DNA from: DAONDZ01 sp964517555
Lineage (GTDB): Bacteria > Patescibacteriota > Patescibacteriia > Patescibacteriales > UBA12465
Direction: 5' to 3'
NCBI GenBank assembly: GCA_964517555.1
Contig: CAZFEF010000009.1
Coordinates: 1 to 24,482, forward strand
Length of the DNA: 24,482 nt
Both the position numbers and the translations under genes were made by a program. The notes beneath the pieces were generated by a model, which was not told where the DNA came from, searched no databases, and was given only the letters and a program-made list of their open reading frames with translations. Shown in pieces: positions 1 to 6,801 of this stretch. Within the stretch, counting starts at the first letter, position 1. Each line of letters begins with the position of its first letter.

Positions 1-672
1 GTAGTGGGTTCTCTTACTGCTGGTGAGCTTTGTGCTACCCCGGGTGGGATGGCGGCTTGTTCTATCGGTGGGGGAGGAGGATTTTCCTGCGGTGATTCTG
101 TTTCCTATGGCGGTGAATCATATTCTACTGTCTTAATCGGGACTCAATGTTGGTTTGCTAAGAATTTAAATGTTGGGGATATGGTGACCGGGGTCACCCC
201 TCAGTCAAACAACGCTATTGTAGAAAAATATTGTTATAATGATGACGCTTCTCATGAATGCGCCACCTACGGTGGCCTATACCAATGGGATGAAGCTATG
301 CAATATTCTGTCACCGAAGGGGCCCAAGGTATTTGTCCTGACGGTTGGCATATCCCAACTGACGCTGAACAAAATACTTTAGACCAAGGTTTAAATGATA
401 CTACTTGTAATGCTAATAGAATTGCTTGGGACTGTGCCAATGCCGGTACCAAATTACAGGCTGGAGGTACTTCTCATTTTGAAGGCCTCTTGGCCGGCGA
501 CCGCTTTACCGATGGGTCGTTCGGCAGTCAAGGGACGCACGCGTTCTTCTGGTCATCTACTATCAGTGGACCGGATGCCTGGCATCGGTACTTGTACACT
601 GGCTACGCGGCCGTTTACCGCTATCATGATGACCGAGCCCTCGGCTTTTCTGTGCGTTGCCTTCAGGACTAA
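1..672 (+). CDS. FISUMP-domain protein, DGR variable-protein type (5' partial)
   Basis: The reading frame is open at the window edge, so the N terminus (often a pilin-like or secreted segment in such proteins) is missing. The GTG at 4 is probably internal. From about residue 35 the protein matches the Fibrobacter succinogenes major paralogous (FISUMP) domain, a C-type-lectin-like fold. Landmarks are VLIGTQCWFAKNLNVG near 43-58, YGGLYQWDEAM near 89-99, GICPDGWHIPTDAE near 109-122, FFWSST near 181-186 and the closing GFSVRCLQD. There are several cysteines, which fits an exported disulfide-bonded protein. The last 50 residues are rich in Tyr, His, Asp, Gly and Arg at positions where relatives usually carry Asn, the signature of a diversity-generating retroelement (DGR) target. 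Likely role: a surface ligand-binding protein whose binding face is diversified. Domain call is firm; the ligand is unknown. Confidence 0.85.
   Translation, partial: VVGSLTAGELCATPGGMAACSIGGGGGFSCGDSVSYGGESYSTVLIGTQCWFAKNLNVGDMVTGVTPQSNNAIVEKYCYNDDASHECATYGGLYQWDEAMQYSVTEGAQGICPDGWHIPTDAEQNTLDQGLNDTTCNANRIAWDCANAGTKLQAGGTSHFEGLLAGDRFTDGSFGSQGTHAFFWSSTISGPDAWHRYLYTGYAAVYRYHDDRALGFSVRCLQD
515..669 (+). other. Putative DGR variable region (VR)
   Basis: The 3' end of the FISUMP gene has a composition unlike the AT-rich upstream part: GC-rich, with many codons of the form NNC or NNT that are one or two first/second-position changes from AAC or AAT (residues 179, 194, 196, 198, 200, 201, 203, 205 and 207-210). 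Interspersed codons that would carry no adenine in a template (Trp193, Val204, Phe215, Ser216) look conserved. This is the pattern left by adenine-directed mutagenic retrohoming. The 3' limit is the invariant GFSVRC segment. The 5' limit is a guess because the template repeat is not in the window. Confidence 0.6.
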
Positions 673-699
673 TTCGACTATTTTGACTATTTTGACTAT
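673..699 (+). repeat. Three tandem 9-bp repeats directly after the FISUMP stop codon
   Basis: Three head-to-tail units lie at 673-681, 682-690 and 691-699. The last two are identical (TTTGACTAT) and the first differs at one base (TTCGACTAT). They sit between the stop codon and the 10-bp hairpin at 702-727, the place where DGR targets carry their initiation-of-mutagenic-homing sequence. Their function is not known. Confidence 0.7.
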
Positions 700-701
700 T
701 T

Positions 702-727
702 TTCCGCCTCGTGTAAGCGAGGCGGAA
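702..727 (+). promoter_or_regulatory. Perfect 10-bp hairpin/cruciform behind the VR
   Basis: TTCCGCCTCG at 702-711 is the exact reverse complement of 718-727, with a 6-nt loop (TGTAAG). A GC-rich hairpin or cruciform just downstream of the VR is known to promote homing in the Bordetella phage DGR. This copy lies about 30 bp past the stop codon. It could alternatively be an intrinsic terminator, but the sequence after it (TTAATTAAATTTT) has no clean T-run, and an Avd-like ORF starts only 17 bp later. Confidence 0.65.
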
Positions 728-743
728 TTAATTAAATTTTCCT

Positions 744-857
744 ATGGCTACTTATGACAACTTGCCGGTGTATAAAGCCAGCTATGATTTACTGCTAGAA
801 ATATTCACTTTCAGCAAGAATATGGATAATGAAGGACAATTACTAAGAATATTATAA
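744..857 (+). pseudogene. avd: Truncated DGR accessory protein Avd (four-helix bundle)
   Basis: An ATG at 744 opens a 37-residue ORF beginning MATYDNLPVYKASYDLLLEI, which resembles the N-terminal helix of the Avd/S23-like four-helix-bundle accessory proteins that partner the DGR reverse transcriptase. Family members are about 110-130 residues. Here the similarity stops around residue 27 (near base 822); ten unrelated residues and a stop follow, running into the 3' end of the convergent SGNH gene. It is therefore a fragment, probably cut by recombination or carried along when a target cassette was copied. It is unlikely to be functional. The family call is from recognised sequence pattern, not a search. 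Confidence 0.65.
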
Positions 858-1496
858 ACCAATAGTCGGGCCAATATCCTCAAGGACTTTAGCAAAAATC
901 GTCTGATGTCCTAAATCATTAGGGTGAAGCCCGTCTTCGCATAAAAGATCCTGATAGTTCTGATTTATAAAAACAGAATGGACATCAATTAAACTAACTT
1001 TAGAATCAGCGACAACCGTCTTTATTCTCTCGTTATATAAATCAATCCACTTATTAAGCCGAATCTTGCCCTTATCATTTACATCGGCAGTAATGCTCTC
1101 GTCAACTGGAATAATATTTAAAATGAATATATCACCGCCCATGCTTTGAGCTTGCCCGACAACGAACTTGAGATTGCCGACAAACTCTTCTAGGCTAACC
1201 GAAAAATCATTTTGGCTACTCACAAAAGCCGCATCATTGGTTCCATGGGCAAATATAAATATCTTCCGGTCAGAATTATCTTTTTTAGTACGATTTTCCA
1301 CCTCAGATAAAAAACGCTGTCTTAACCCAGCGGTTGTCTCTCCGGGAACGCCAAGATTATAAGTTAAAAAATAAAGATCGGGGTTGTCATCCTGTTTTTT
1401 ATCTAAATAGACCCTCAGTCTATTGGCCCAGCCAGAGCCGGAGATGTCCCAAGCTCCGTAGGTAACACTATCACCGAAACAAAATATTCGAGCCAT
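852..1496 (-). CDS. SGNH/GDSL-family hydrolase
   Basis: A 214-residue protein of the SGNH hydrolase (GDSL lipase/esterase) fold. Block I GDSVTYG puts the nucleophile Ser at residue 10. Block II glycine is in NLGVPGETTAG (47-57). Block III GTND (85-88) supplies the oxyanion Asn. Block V DGLH (188-191) supplies the Asp-His pair. All four blocks are present, so an active esterase is likely; family members deacylate lipids, sugars or cell-wall acetyl groups, and the substrate cannot be read here. The ORF extends to 1559, but the ATG at 1496 puts the GDS motif at the usual distance from the N terminus. No signal peptide is seen with this start. It is the last gene of a minus-strand run with the DUF3795 and PNPOx-like genes, and its stop overlaps the avd fragment tail-to-tail. 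Confidence 0.85.
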   Translation of the reverse strand: MARIFCFGDSVTYGAWDISGSGWANRLRVYLDKKQDDNPDLYFLTYNLGVPGETTAGLRQRFLSEVENRTKKDNSDRKIFIFAHGTNDAAFVSSQNDFSVSLEEFVGNLKFVVGQAQSMGGDIFILNIIPVDESITADVNDKGKIRLNKWIDLYNERIKTVVADSKVSLIDVHSVFINQNYQDLLCEDGLHPNDLGHQTIFAKVLEDIGPTIGL

Positions 1497-1604
1497 ATGA
1501 TTAAAACTTAATAAATATTCCCTACTCTTTCCGACTAGAAACGAACCACATAAAACCAAAGATCAAAACAACAAATATACCAATAGCTATAACAATCATA
1601 AACA

Positions 1605-2021
1605 TTAAATATTATTTTTAAACTTCGACCCCAAACGAAGCATCATCAAAATCTCATCCAAATTCTGGCGATCATAGTCCTGCCCCTTCTCCGGACTCCA
1701 GCCATGCCTCATGTTCTCCAGAATATAGCTAATAAATTTAGCCGCACCGTCTTCTCTAATACAAACAGCAAATGCCTTAACTTTAGGACTATTATCAGCA
1801 GAATAAATGCCATCCCGGCAATCATAAATCTTATCACATTCCCAGCAACCATCAAGCCCCTTACCCAAACAGCATTTTACCTGATAGCAACCAGTGGGCG
1901 AACAATTTCGAGAACAAACATTATTATCCGTCTTGCACCCAGAACATTCTTGACTATGAAGACATAATTTACATATCAAGCCACAATAAGCGAGGCTCTG
2001 AAGATAATCATTTTTATCCAT
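1605..2021 (-). CDS. DUF3795 cysteine-rich protein
   Basis: A 138-residue protein whose first 70 residues are packed with cysteines (AYCGLICKLCLHSQECSGC, then CSRNC, KCC, CWEC and DC), the layout of DUF3795, a family thought to bind metal through Cys clusters. The C-terminal half (ENMRHGWSPEKGQDYD and an acidic helix) also fits that family. Its biochemical role is unknown. It starts 6 bp after the stop of the PNPOx-like gene, so the two are almost certainly one transcript. Confidence 0.75.
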   Translation of the reverse strand: MDKNDYLQSLAYCGLICKLCLHSQECSGCKTDNNVCSRNCSPTGCYQVKCCLGKGLDGCWECDKIYDCRDGIYSADNSPKVKAFAVCIREDGAAKFISYILENMRHGWSPEKGQDYDRQNLDEILMMLRLGSKFKNNI

Positions 2022-2027
2022 AGTAAT

Positions 2028-2405
2028 TTAGGATAATAATTTCTTGATCTTGATTATTTTAACAACAATAACGCTAATAATCTTATAGCCCTTATTATCA
2101 GGCAGGCTCTCAACATATTTCAACCATGGTCCTTTAGTGTAATTTTTTGCCTTTCCAATTAATTCAAAACCGACACAAGCCTTCTCCCATTCCTTATTCC
2201 AAATGACCAAGGAAACGTTTTCATTATACTTCAAATTCTTTATAGATTCCTTAATGTGCGCGTTGGATATTACAACCTTATCCTCTACGACCTTAACATA
2301 AGCCACAGCGATATTGTGCGGTTTTCCGTTCTTGCCAACAGTGGCTAAACCGATAGCATTAGATTCAATAAATTTTTTTAATCCTGGCGAAATCATATTC
2401 TTCAT
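2028..2405 (-). CDS. Pyridoxamine 5'-phosphate oxidase-like flavin-binding protein
   Basis: A 125-residue split-barrel protein. The N-terminal pattern (helix, then NAIGLATVGKNGKPHNIAVA, then VVISNAHIKESIKNLKYNENVSLVIW) is that of small PNPOx-like FMN- or F420-binding proteins, which act as oxidoreductases or cofactor carriers. Length is normal for the single-domain members. The start at 2405 gives MKNMISPG; the Met at residue 4 is an alternative. It is the first gene of a minus-strand operon with DUF3795 and probably the SGNH hydrolase. An extended -10 box lies at 2432-2437. Confidence 0.75.
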   Translation of the reverse strand: MKNMISPGLKKFIESNAIGLATVGKNGKPHNIAVAYVKVVEDKVVISNAHIKESIKNLKYNENVSLVIWNKEWEKACVGFELIGKAKNYTKGPWLKYVESLPDNKGYKIISVIVVKIIKIKKLLS

Positions 2406-2431
2406 ATGTTTTAATTAGTTTGAATATCTTA

Positions 2432-2440
2432 ATTATATCA
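2432..2440 (-). promoter_or_regulatory. Extended -10 promoter element for the PNPOx-like operon
   Basis: On the minus strand TGATATAAT (TG-n-TATAAT) lies about 26 bp upstream of the ATG at 2405. No good -35 box is seen at 16-18 bp, as expected for an extended -10 promoter. Confidence 0.5.
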
Positions 2441-2510
2441 TATCCTAATCTTAAAAACAGATCGTCCGCTAAGACAACAAACTCTGAGCAATATAGGTTG
2501 TTTATCATAA

Positions 2511-2538
2511 CAAAAATGAGCCAAAGGGCCCATTTTTG
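2511..2538 (-). terminator. Intrinsic-terminator-like hairpin
   Basis: The 12-nt arms CAAAAATGAGCC (2511-2522) and GGCCCATTTTTG (2527-2538) pair with one mismatch around an AAAG loop. On the minus strand the stem ends in ATTTTTG. Just outside it (2539-2571) is sequence resembling a tRNA 3' end on the minus strand, so it may be the old terminator of a lost tRNA gene. The rest of 2440-2630 shows nothing recognisable. Confidence 0.5.
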
Positions 2539-2631
2539 TACATTTGCTCGCTTGGAGGGACTGCTTTCGAACTTTATTTGCGGAAATACTCTAAAAACTA
2601 TGATATTATATTTAAGTTCTTTAATAATAAA

Positions 2632-2664
2632 AAAGACCGTTTCCGATTAATCGGGCGTGTCTTT
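2632..2664 (-). terminator. Intrinsic terminator of the 235-residue unknown gene
   Basis: Outer arms AAAGAC and GTCTTT (2632-2637/2659-2664) enclose the self-complementary CCGATTAATCGG (2643-2654). On the minus strand the stem runs into TTTTTT. It lies 22 bp past the stop of the gene at 2686-3393. Confidence 0.7.
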
Positions 2665-2685
2665 AAAATACATTAAGAGATGATT

Positions 2686-3393
2686 CTAGCAACCTATCAT
2701 TCTCGCTACGTAGTGCAACCGAAATCTTTTTACAAAAGGCCTTCTGGCTTCTATCTTTAGCATCATGTCTTTTTTTTCCAAGTCAGGAAGAAAATTTGCA
2801 GCTTTAACCGCTTCATCTAAAAGATCTTTGACAAAAAAATTATTAGTAACTTTTTCAATCTTTTCTAATCTTTTGTCAGCAGCCATAGCACTAATGATCT
2901 TTTCACAATCATTTTGGGGAAAAATTCCGTGCCACATAGGATGAGCTTCCCAGTAATCGACCTTTAAACAATATTCTCTTATTAAATCGGTCAACAATTT
3001 TTCTAATTCATCGGTGCGATTAGGCTCTGAGACCTCGTTAATGAATTTCAGCTTGTAATAAAGAGCGCTATAACCAGCTTGATCCCCATATCCAACGGAG
3101 TTTTGGTATATATATAGCATCTCCTTACTACGTTGCGGCTCAATAAGTAGTTGTGCAATTGTAAAGTGCCAACCAAGACAATGTGGTGCTTTTTCTCTTG
3201 CTCTTTTTAGTCCTTTTCCCAGTTCATTATTACGAATTGTTAAAGGGACTAAATCGACAACATCTTCTAAGTGACAAGCATAACAGAAATCTATTGCCAT
3301 TTGAAAAATATTCCTCTTCTCCGTCAGGGTTAATTCATCTGCCTGTTTTTGTTCCAGGCCCAAATCATACAATATTTCTTCCAGATTGTTCAT
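2686..3393 (-). CDS. Hypothetical protein, mostly helical
   Basis: A 235-residue soluble protein that I do not recognise. It looks all-helical, with acidic/basic amphipathic segments and no signal peptide or membrane span. Notable stretches are FCYACHLEDVVDLVPL (36-51), APHCLGWHFTIAQLLIEP and WEAHPMWHGIFPQNDCEKI near the middle, and a basic aromatic tail. The gene is monocistronic: its own terminator lies at 2632-2664 and a strong hairpin at 3434-3464 separates it from the gene upstream. Autonomous small genes bounded by terminators in this part of the window look like inserted cargo. No function is proposed. Confidence 0.6.
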   Translation of the reverse strand: MNNLEEILYDLGLEQKQADELTLTEKRNIFQMAIDFCYACHLEDVVDLVPLTIRNNELGKGLKRAREKAPHCLGWHFTIAQLLIEPQRSKEMLYIYQNSVGYGDQAGYSALYYKLKFINEVSEPNRTDELEKLLTDLIREYCLKVDYWEAHPMWHGIFPQNDCEKIISAMAADKRLEKIEKVTNNFFVKDLLDEAVKAANFLPDLEKKDMMLKIEARRPFVKRFRLHYVARMIGC

Positions 3394-3433
3394 AATATAT
3401 CAGGTTTTTAAAGTTCAACAATAATTTAACTAT

Positions 3434-3464
3434 CAAAAAAGCATACCATACGTATGCTTTTTTG
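3434..3464. terminator. Perfect 13-bp hairpin with A/T tails, bidirectional terminator
   Basis: CAAAAAAGCATAC (3434-3446) is exactly complementary to 3452-3464, with a 5-nt loop. A-tract before and T-tract after make it read as an intrinsic terminator on either strand. It sits just upstream of the minus-strand gene starting at 3393. Confidence 0.6.
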
Positions 3465-3618
3465 TCAACTGCTCGGGGTCGCGGACGAAGTTCGAAATAG
3501 CGTGGCTAATATTAGGTAATAATTTAGGGGTTAATCTTGGCCCCAAAAACCAAAAAAAATTTTTAGAGAAAAAGATGTAAATAAATATAATTTATACTAT
3601 ACATTTGAATAAATAAAA

Positions 3619-3645
3619 AATCCCACTTTTTAAATAGGTGGGATT
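3619..3645 (-). terminator. Intrinsic terminator of the 138-residue unknown gene
   Basis: AATCCCAC (3619-3626) pairs with GTGGGATT (3638-3645). On the minus strand the stem is followed by TTTTTTATTT. It is 22 bp past the stop at 3668. Confidence 0.75.
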
Positions 3646-3667
3646 AATTTTGCCAATTTATTCTGGT

Positions 3668-4084
3668 TTAGTTTGCCATACTCATATTCAAGGCAATATG
3701 GTCCTGAAAAAATTTCGTGTACATTTGATGTACCTTTAAAACCTGACATGATTGATCGTTTAATATTTTTGCGTAAGCCGTCTCACTTAAAATTAAGTGG
3801 CAATATACTTTACCGCTTTTTATCGTTTCAACGATGAATACGACCAATAAATCACCATCCGACTCCTCGCGAACTTCAAACAGGTTTTTCAGTGACTTCC
3901 CTGAGAAGGTGAACTTGTCCACACCTGTATGACTAACTCTTCTGGACTCATAAATAGTGAAGACATTTTTCAGTTTAAAACCAAAGTTTTCACGATATTC
4001 GGGGATAGTCAGCGATGGCTGAAGCTCCAATAAACCACTTGGATTGGCTTGGATTAAATCCTTAATACTTGCTTTTTCTTTCAT
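3668..4084 (-). CDS. Hypothetical protein
   Basis: A 138-residue protein that I do not recognise. It appears mixed alpha/beta with several beta-rich stretches (FGFKLKNVFTIY, DGDLLVVFIVETIKSGKVYCHLIL). No signal peptide, membrane span or catalytic motif is evident. It has its own near-perfect sigma-70 promoter (4127-4155) and its own terminator (3619-3645), so it is a self-contained transcription unit and probably well expressed. Confidence 0.6.
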   Translation of the reverse strand: MKEKASIKDLIQANPSGLLELQPSLTIPEYRENFGFKLKNVFTIYESRRVSHTGVDKFTFSGKSLKNLFEVREESDGDLLVVFIVETIKSGKVYCHLILSETAYAKILNDQSCQVLKVHQMYTKFFQDHIALNMSMAN

Positions 4085-4126
4085 TACATATATTTTTAAT
4101 GTTCGACAATCAATTTTACTAAAACA

Positions 4127-4155
4127 ATTATATCATAAATATATTAAATTGTCAA
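4127..4155 (-). promoter_or_regulatory. Consensus sigma-70 promoter for the gene at 3668-4084
   Basis: On the minus strand TTGACA (4155-4150), a 17-bp spacer and TATAAT (4132-4127) match consensus at every base, with an added TGA making an extended -10. Predicted start near 4120, leaving a leader of about 36 nt. Confidence 0.85.
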
Positions 4156-4310
4156 GCTTTGAGAGGGTACATTCAAACTAGAACCACAACACCCGTCGTG
4201 GGCTCGAACCAATATCGACCAATAAAATCAAGGGTTTTTATAAAATTCTATAAATATCCCAAAAAAGTTCGAACCGCTTTGGAACTTAATATATGTCTAA
4301 TATTAAAACA
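4156..4310. other. Intergenic stretch with tRNA-like T-arm motifs, no gene seen
   Basis: Within the 442-bp gap 4085-4526 this part holds two minus-strand copies of the T-arm-like string GGTTCGA (around 4196-4202 and 4268-4274) but no foldable tRNA. The remaining gap (4400-4526) has a TTGACA on the plus strand at 4494-4499 with a poor TATTAG 17 bp on. I see nothing else. Confidence 0.35.
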
Positions 4311-4336
4311 AAAAAGAGCCTTTCGGCTCAATTTTT
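4311..4336 (-). terminator. Intrinsic terminator downstream of the DUF4238 gene
   Basis: GAGCC (4316-4320) and GGCTC (4325-4329) form a stem with loop TTTC. On the minus strand it reads GAGCC-GAAA-GGCTC followed by TTTTTTGTTTT, a textbook terminator for the operon reading leftwards from 6990. Confidence 0.75.
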
Positions 4337-4342
4337 GTATTT

Positions 4343-4398
4343 TGCTCCCCGTATCGGATTCGGATGTTGATAATAGCATCTTCTAAGGGGTTTTCGAT
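4343..4398 (-). pseudogene. tRNA 3'-end remnant
   Basis: On the minus strand CGAATCCGATACGGGGAGCA (4362-4343) is exactly what follows T-loop C56 in a bacterial tRNA: the 3' half of the T arm, acceptor strand ACGGGGA and discriminator G, followed by a terminator. The T-arm 5' half is damaged and the 5' side (about 4363-4398, with CCCC able to meet GGGG) is too short for the D and anticodon arms. I read it as a degraded or recombined tRNA gene. Confidence 0.4.
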
Positions 4399-4526
4399 GA
4401 TGTTTCTTGAGCTAAAATAACGGGAATCGATCGGCTCTTTAAAGAGAAAATAGGACAAATGGGACAGTACTAAGGTGATATTTTATTAACTACTTGACAA
4501 GATTAAAATAAATCAGTATTAGATAT

Positions 4527-5438
4527 TTATATATGCTTTGGGGTATTTTGCAAAATCCATTCCAGAATTTTACGATTATCAGCTATAACTTTTTCATTAG
4601 CATACATAATAGATCGCCTATTTATTTCATTTATCATCTCCTTCTCTGGTTCGAGTGTCTCATTTCTGTTCATTTTCCAACCGCCCAAAAGTGCTATTTT
4701 TGATGATAATGGGAAAGTAATTTCTGCATCATTATATTGAAATCCCGGAACACTTCCTAACGCACAAGGGCCGTATTTTTTTATTGATTCGGGACGTAAA
4801 ATTCTAAACGGATTATCTGAGGACAAAAAAACATCATTAGTATTTTTAATTTTTAAAAAACACCATTTCATATCAAAAATTATTTGTGCTATCTGTGGCA
4901 ATGTCTCAGCAATAGAAATGGTATGTAATTCATTCAAATCCTCATTTAGTTTAGCTAAATCACTCATAGTAAAAATTATATCACCCGAATCAGATGGAAT
5001 GGGAGCAGAAACTCTACGTGCCTGTTCATTATTTTCGAACATGCTCTTAATTTTAGTTAGCTGATTTTGTAAATTTTTAAAACCTTTTCTAAGCTCTTCC
5101 CTTTTAGATTTTGTCCTTAAATATAAAGCTGCTAGAAAAAATGATATCGTGGCTCTTTCTTGATCTGAAAGTGGTAAATTTTTAGCAATTTTTTCTCTAA
5201 AAATATTTGCATAAGCAGATTCAATGTTAGCGAGGGTATTTTCCACTATAAGACTGCCACCACCACCTTTTTTAAGTGTAATGGTGTAAAAATTATTTTC
5301 TTTAAAAATATTAGCTGGATTTGTTCCATAAATTCTATCATTCCCGTCTAAAACCCATACTTTACCAGAATTATCCGTAAAATTTTTTAAATATGAGCTG
5401 TTCGGTATATAATGATGACCGATTTTTTTATTTTCCAT
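4527..5438 (-). CDS. DUF4238 domain protein
   Basis: A 303-residue protein. The N terminus GHHYIPNSSYLKNFTDNSGKVWVLDG (7-32) is the hallmark of DUF4238 (His-His-x-x-Pro, then YLKNF). The middle is helical with conserved-looking ISFFLAALYLRTKSKREEL, and the C-terminal part has SSDNPF and a beta-rich end. No membrane segment is seen. The molecular activity of DUF4238 is not established; members are common in accessory regions, and I infer a defence or mobile-element role from context only. It is the last gene of the minus-strand group with the AlbA_2 protein and its partner, 56 bp after the partner's stop, and is followed by a terminator at 4311-4336. Confidence 0.75.
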   Translation of the reverse strand: MENKKIGHHYIPNSSYLKNFTDNSGKVWVLDGNDRIYGTNPANIFKENNFYTITLKKGGGGSLIVENTLANIESAYANIFREKIAKNLPLSDQERATISFFLAALYLRTKSKREELRKGFKNLQNQLTKIKSMFENNEQARRVSAPIPSDSGDIIFTMSDLAKLNEDLNELHTISIAETLPQIAQIIFDMKWCFLKIKNTNDVFLSSDNPFRILRPESIKKYGPCALGSVPGFQYNDAEITFPLSSKIALLGGWKMNRNETLEPEKEMINEINRRSIMYANEKVIADNRKILEWILQNTPKHI

Positions 5439-5494
5439 AATCTTTTAGATCCCTACCGTTATCATTAAAAGTATAATAATGGATAAACCGCTAA

Positions 5495-6208
5495 TTAAAC
5501 CTTACCGGATAGAAGTTTTTTTCGCTCTACAGATAATATGTCAACTGAACTTTCCCATTCGAAATTATCAAATAGTTCATGCATAGCATCTAATGCTAAA
5601 TTTTCCGAATTGTTTATTACCTCGTCTTTGGAGTAATTACGGCGACGAAGAACTATATTGGATGTCCCGGTGCTATATTTTCTAACAAAGGGGGCTCTCG
5701 TAGGATCAGCTACCCACAATTCTCTATCTTTCGTGTTATTTAAAGAGATATTTACTTCTACGCCTTCGTCATATAAACCAGAAATCACTAGGCGGGTTAA
5801 AAATTCATATATCTCAGTTAATGTATATATAGCTGATCCTATAACATTTAGCTTCGTGCCCGGCTTAACCTCCCCTCTTTTAATATACCAAGAATCATCT
5901 TCGAACCAATCTTCACGTAGAGAAAAATAATGTAAAAATTGACCACTTTTATAAATTCTCCAAAATTCATTAATGCTCTGCCATTGAATCCATGCTTCAT
6001 AATAGTTGCCACAAGCGGCTGCGCCAGTTTCGTTGTCATTTCGACGTGGAATATAGGGATAATTCCATCCGCGTAGAGAAAGAGAATTCTTTTCTATGAT
6101 TTCCCTGCAATTTTTCATTGTAGGAAGTTTTTGAGAATCTACTACTGGACGAAAATTAACCCTCCAGTATCCTCTAGACTTTATTTTTTCTAAAAGCCCC
6201 TCCATCAT
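5495..6208 (-). CDS. Hypothetical protein, partner of the AlbA_2 gene
   Basis: A 237-residue soluble protein with no named domain that I can assign. It has a distinctive aromatic-rich N half: RGYWRVNFRP (12-21), LSLRGWNYPYIP (43-54), then WIQW, EFWRIYKSGQFLHYFSLREDW. The C-terminal half is helical. I recall hypothetical proteins with this arrangement next to AlbA_2 genes, which is an impression rather than a search result. Its ATG lies 5 bp after the AlbA_2 stop, so the two are translated from one message and probably act together. The second Met (MMEG) is an equally good start. Confidence 0.65.
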   Translation of the reverse strand: MMEGLLEKIKSRGYWRVNFRPVVDSQKLPTMKNCREIIEKNSLSLRGWNYPYIPRRNDNETGAAACGNYYEAWIQWQSINEFWRIYKSGQFLHYFSLREDWFEDDSWYIKRGEVKPGTKLNVIGSAIYTLTEIYEFLTRLVISGLYDEGVEVNISLNNTKDRELWVADPTRAPFVRKYSTGTSNIVLRRRNYSKDEVINNSENLALDAMHELFDNFEWESSVDILSVERKKLLSGKV

Positions 6209-6213
6209 ATGAT

Positions 6214-6780
6214 TTATAGGTTACTTAATTCTTTGTCTAATTTATCCTCTACCGATAAATTAGCGACAAAACCAATTTCGCGTTTTTTCTGCATCATCTT
6301 AATAGTAGCGTATTCGATAATATCACGCATATCATATGCATTAGATACTGCTGCGCTTTCTATGCGCCTATCACTGTTTCGATAGTATATAACCCCTGCA
6401 ATTGTGCCGGCTTTAGGATCATCTTTCGAACAAATTACTGGTATCTCTCTGAAGGGGAAAACTTGAATAACTATATATTCTAACCCGTCTTTATCCTTGG
6501 GATGACATAAAGAAAAATCAACATGAGGATCGGCGTACTTTTTCATTTGATCTTTCATTACATCTATTTTATACGTCTCTTTATTTTTATTATCAATTCC
6601 TTGTCTTCTAATAGTTTGATCCTCTATGCCAATAATTATATATCCACCGTCCTTAACATTTGACATAGCCAAAATATCTTTAGCAAAACATACAACACTC
6701 CAAGGCATGTTAGACTTGAAATCTAATGACTGTGATTCAGATTGCCCTTCAATTTTGGATTCCAATTCTTGAGTGGTCAT
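6214..6780 (-). CDS. Schlafen/AlbA_2-domain protein
   Basis: A 188-residue protein with the AlbA_2 (Schlafen-type) fold over residues 15-150. The signature is ESQSLDFKS (15-23), then AKDILAMSNVKDGGYIIIGIED (34-54), and after a long insertion EYIVIQVFPF and the beta strand GVIYYRNSDRR. AlbA_2 domains bind or cleave nucleic acid in Schlafen-like proteins, and bacterial versions occur in regulators and defence systems. The length corresponds to a nearly bare domain plus a short helical tail; there is no HTH or ATPase fused. It is the second gene of the minus-strand operon 6990-4527, 21 bp after the small upstream gene. Confidence 0.8.
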   Translation of the reverse strand: MTTQELESKIEGQSESQSLDFKSNMPWSVVCFAKDILAMSNVKDGGYIIIGIEDQTIRRQGIDNKNKETYKIDVMKDQMKKYADPHVDFSLCHPKDKDGLEYIVIQVFPFREIPVICSKDDPKAGTIAGVIYYRNSDRRIESAAVSNAYDMRDIIEYATIKMMQKKREIGFVANLSVEDKLDKELSNL

Positions 6781-6801
6781 ATGCGACTTTAAATCGACAA
6801 A

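Noticed and set aside
395..757. 120-residue ORF on the plus strand overlapping the FISUMP gene
   Set aside because: It is an out-of-frame shadow; the overlapping frame has a clear domain and this one has no recognisable protein features.
1..857. Complete diversity-generating retroelement
   Set aside because: I looked for a reverse transcriptase and for a template copy of the variable region on both strands and saw neither in the window; only target, hairpin and a partial avd are present.
2420..2650. 76-residue plus-strand ORF
   Set aside because: It runs through two terminator hairpins and tRNA-like debris, with no ribosome-binding site or protein-like composition.
4159..4386. 75-residue plus-strand ORF
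   Set aside because: It overlaps a tRNA 3'-end remnant and a terminator and looks like chance reading of intergenic DNA.
4494..4522. Plus-strand TTGACA with possible -10
   Set aside because: The -10 candidate (TATTAG) is poor and it would point antisense into the DUF4238 gene with no downstream gene; kept only as a remark in the intergenic entry.
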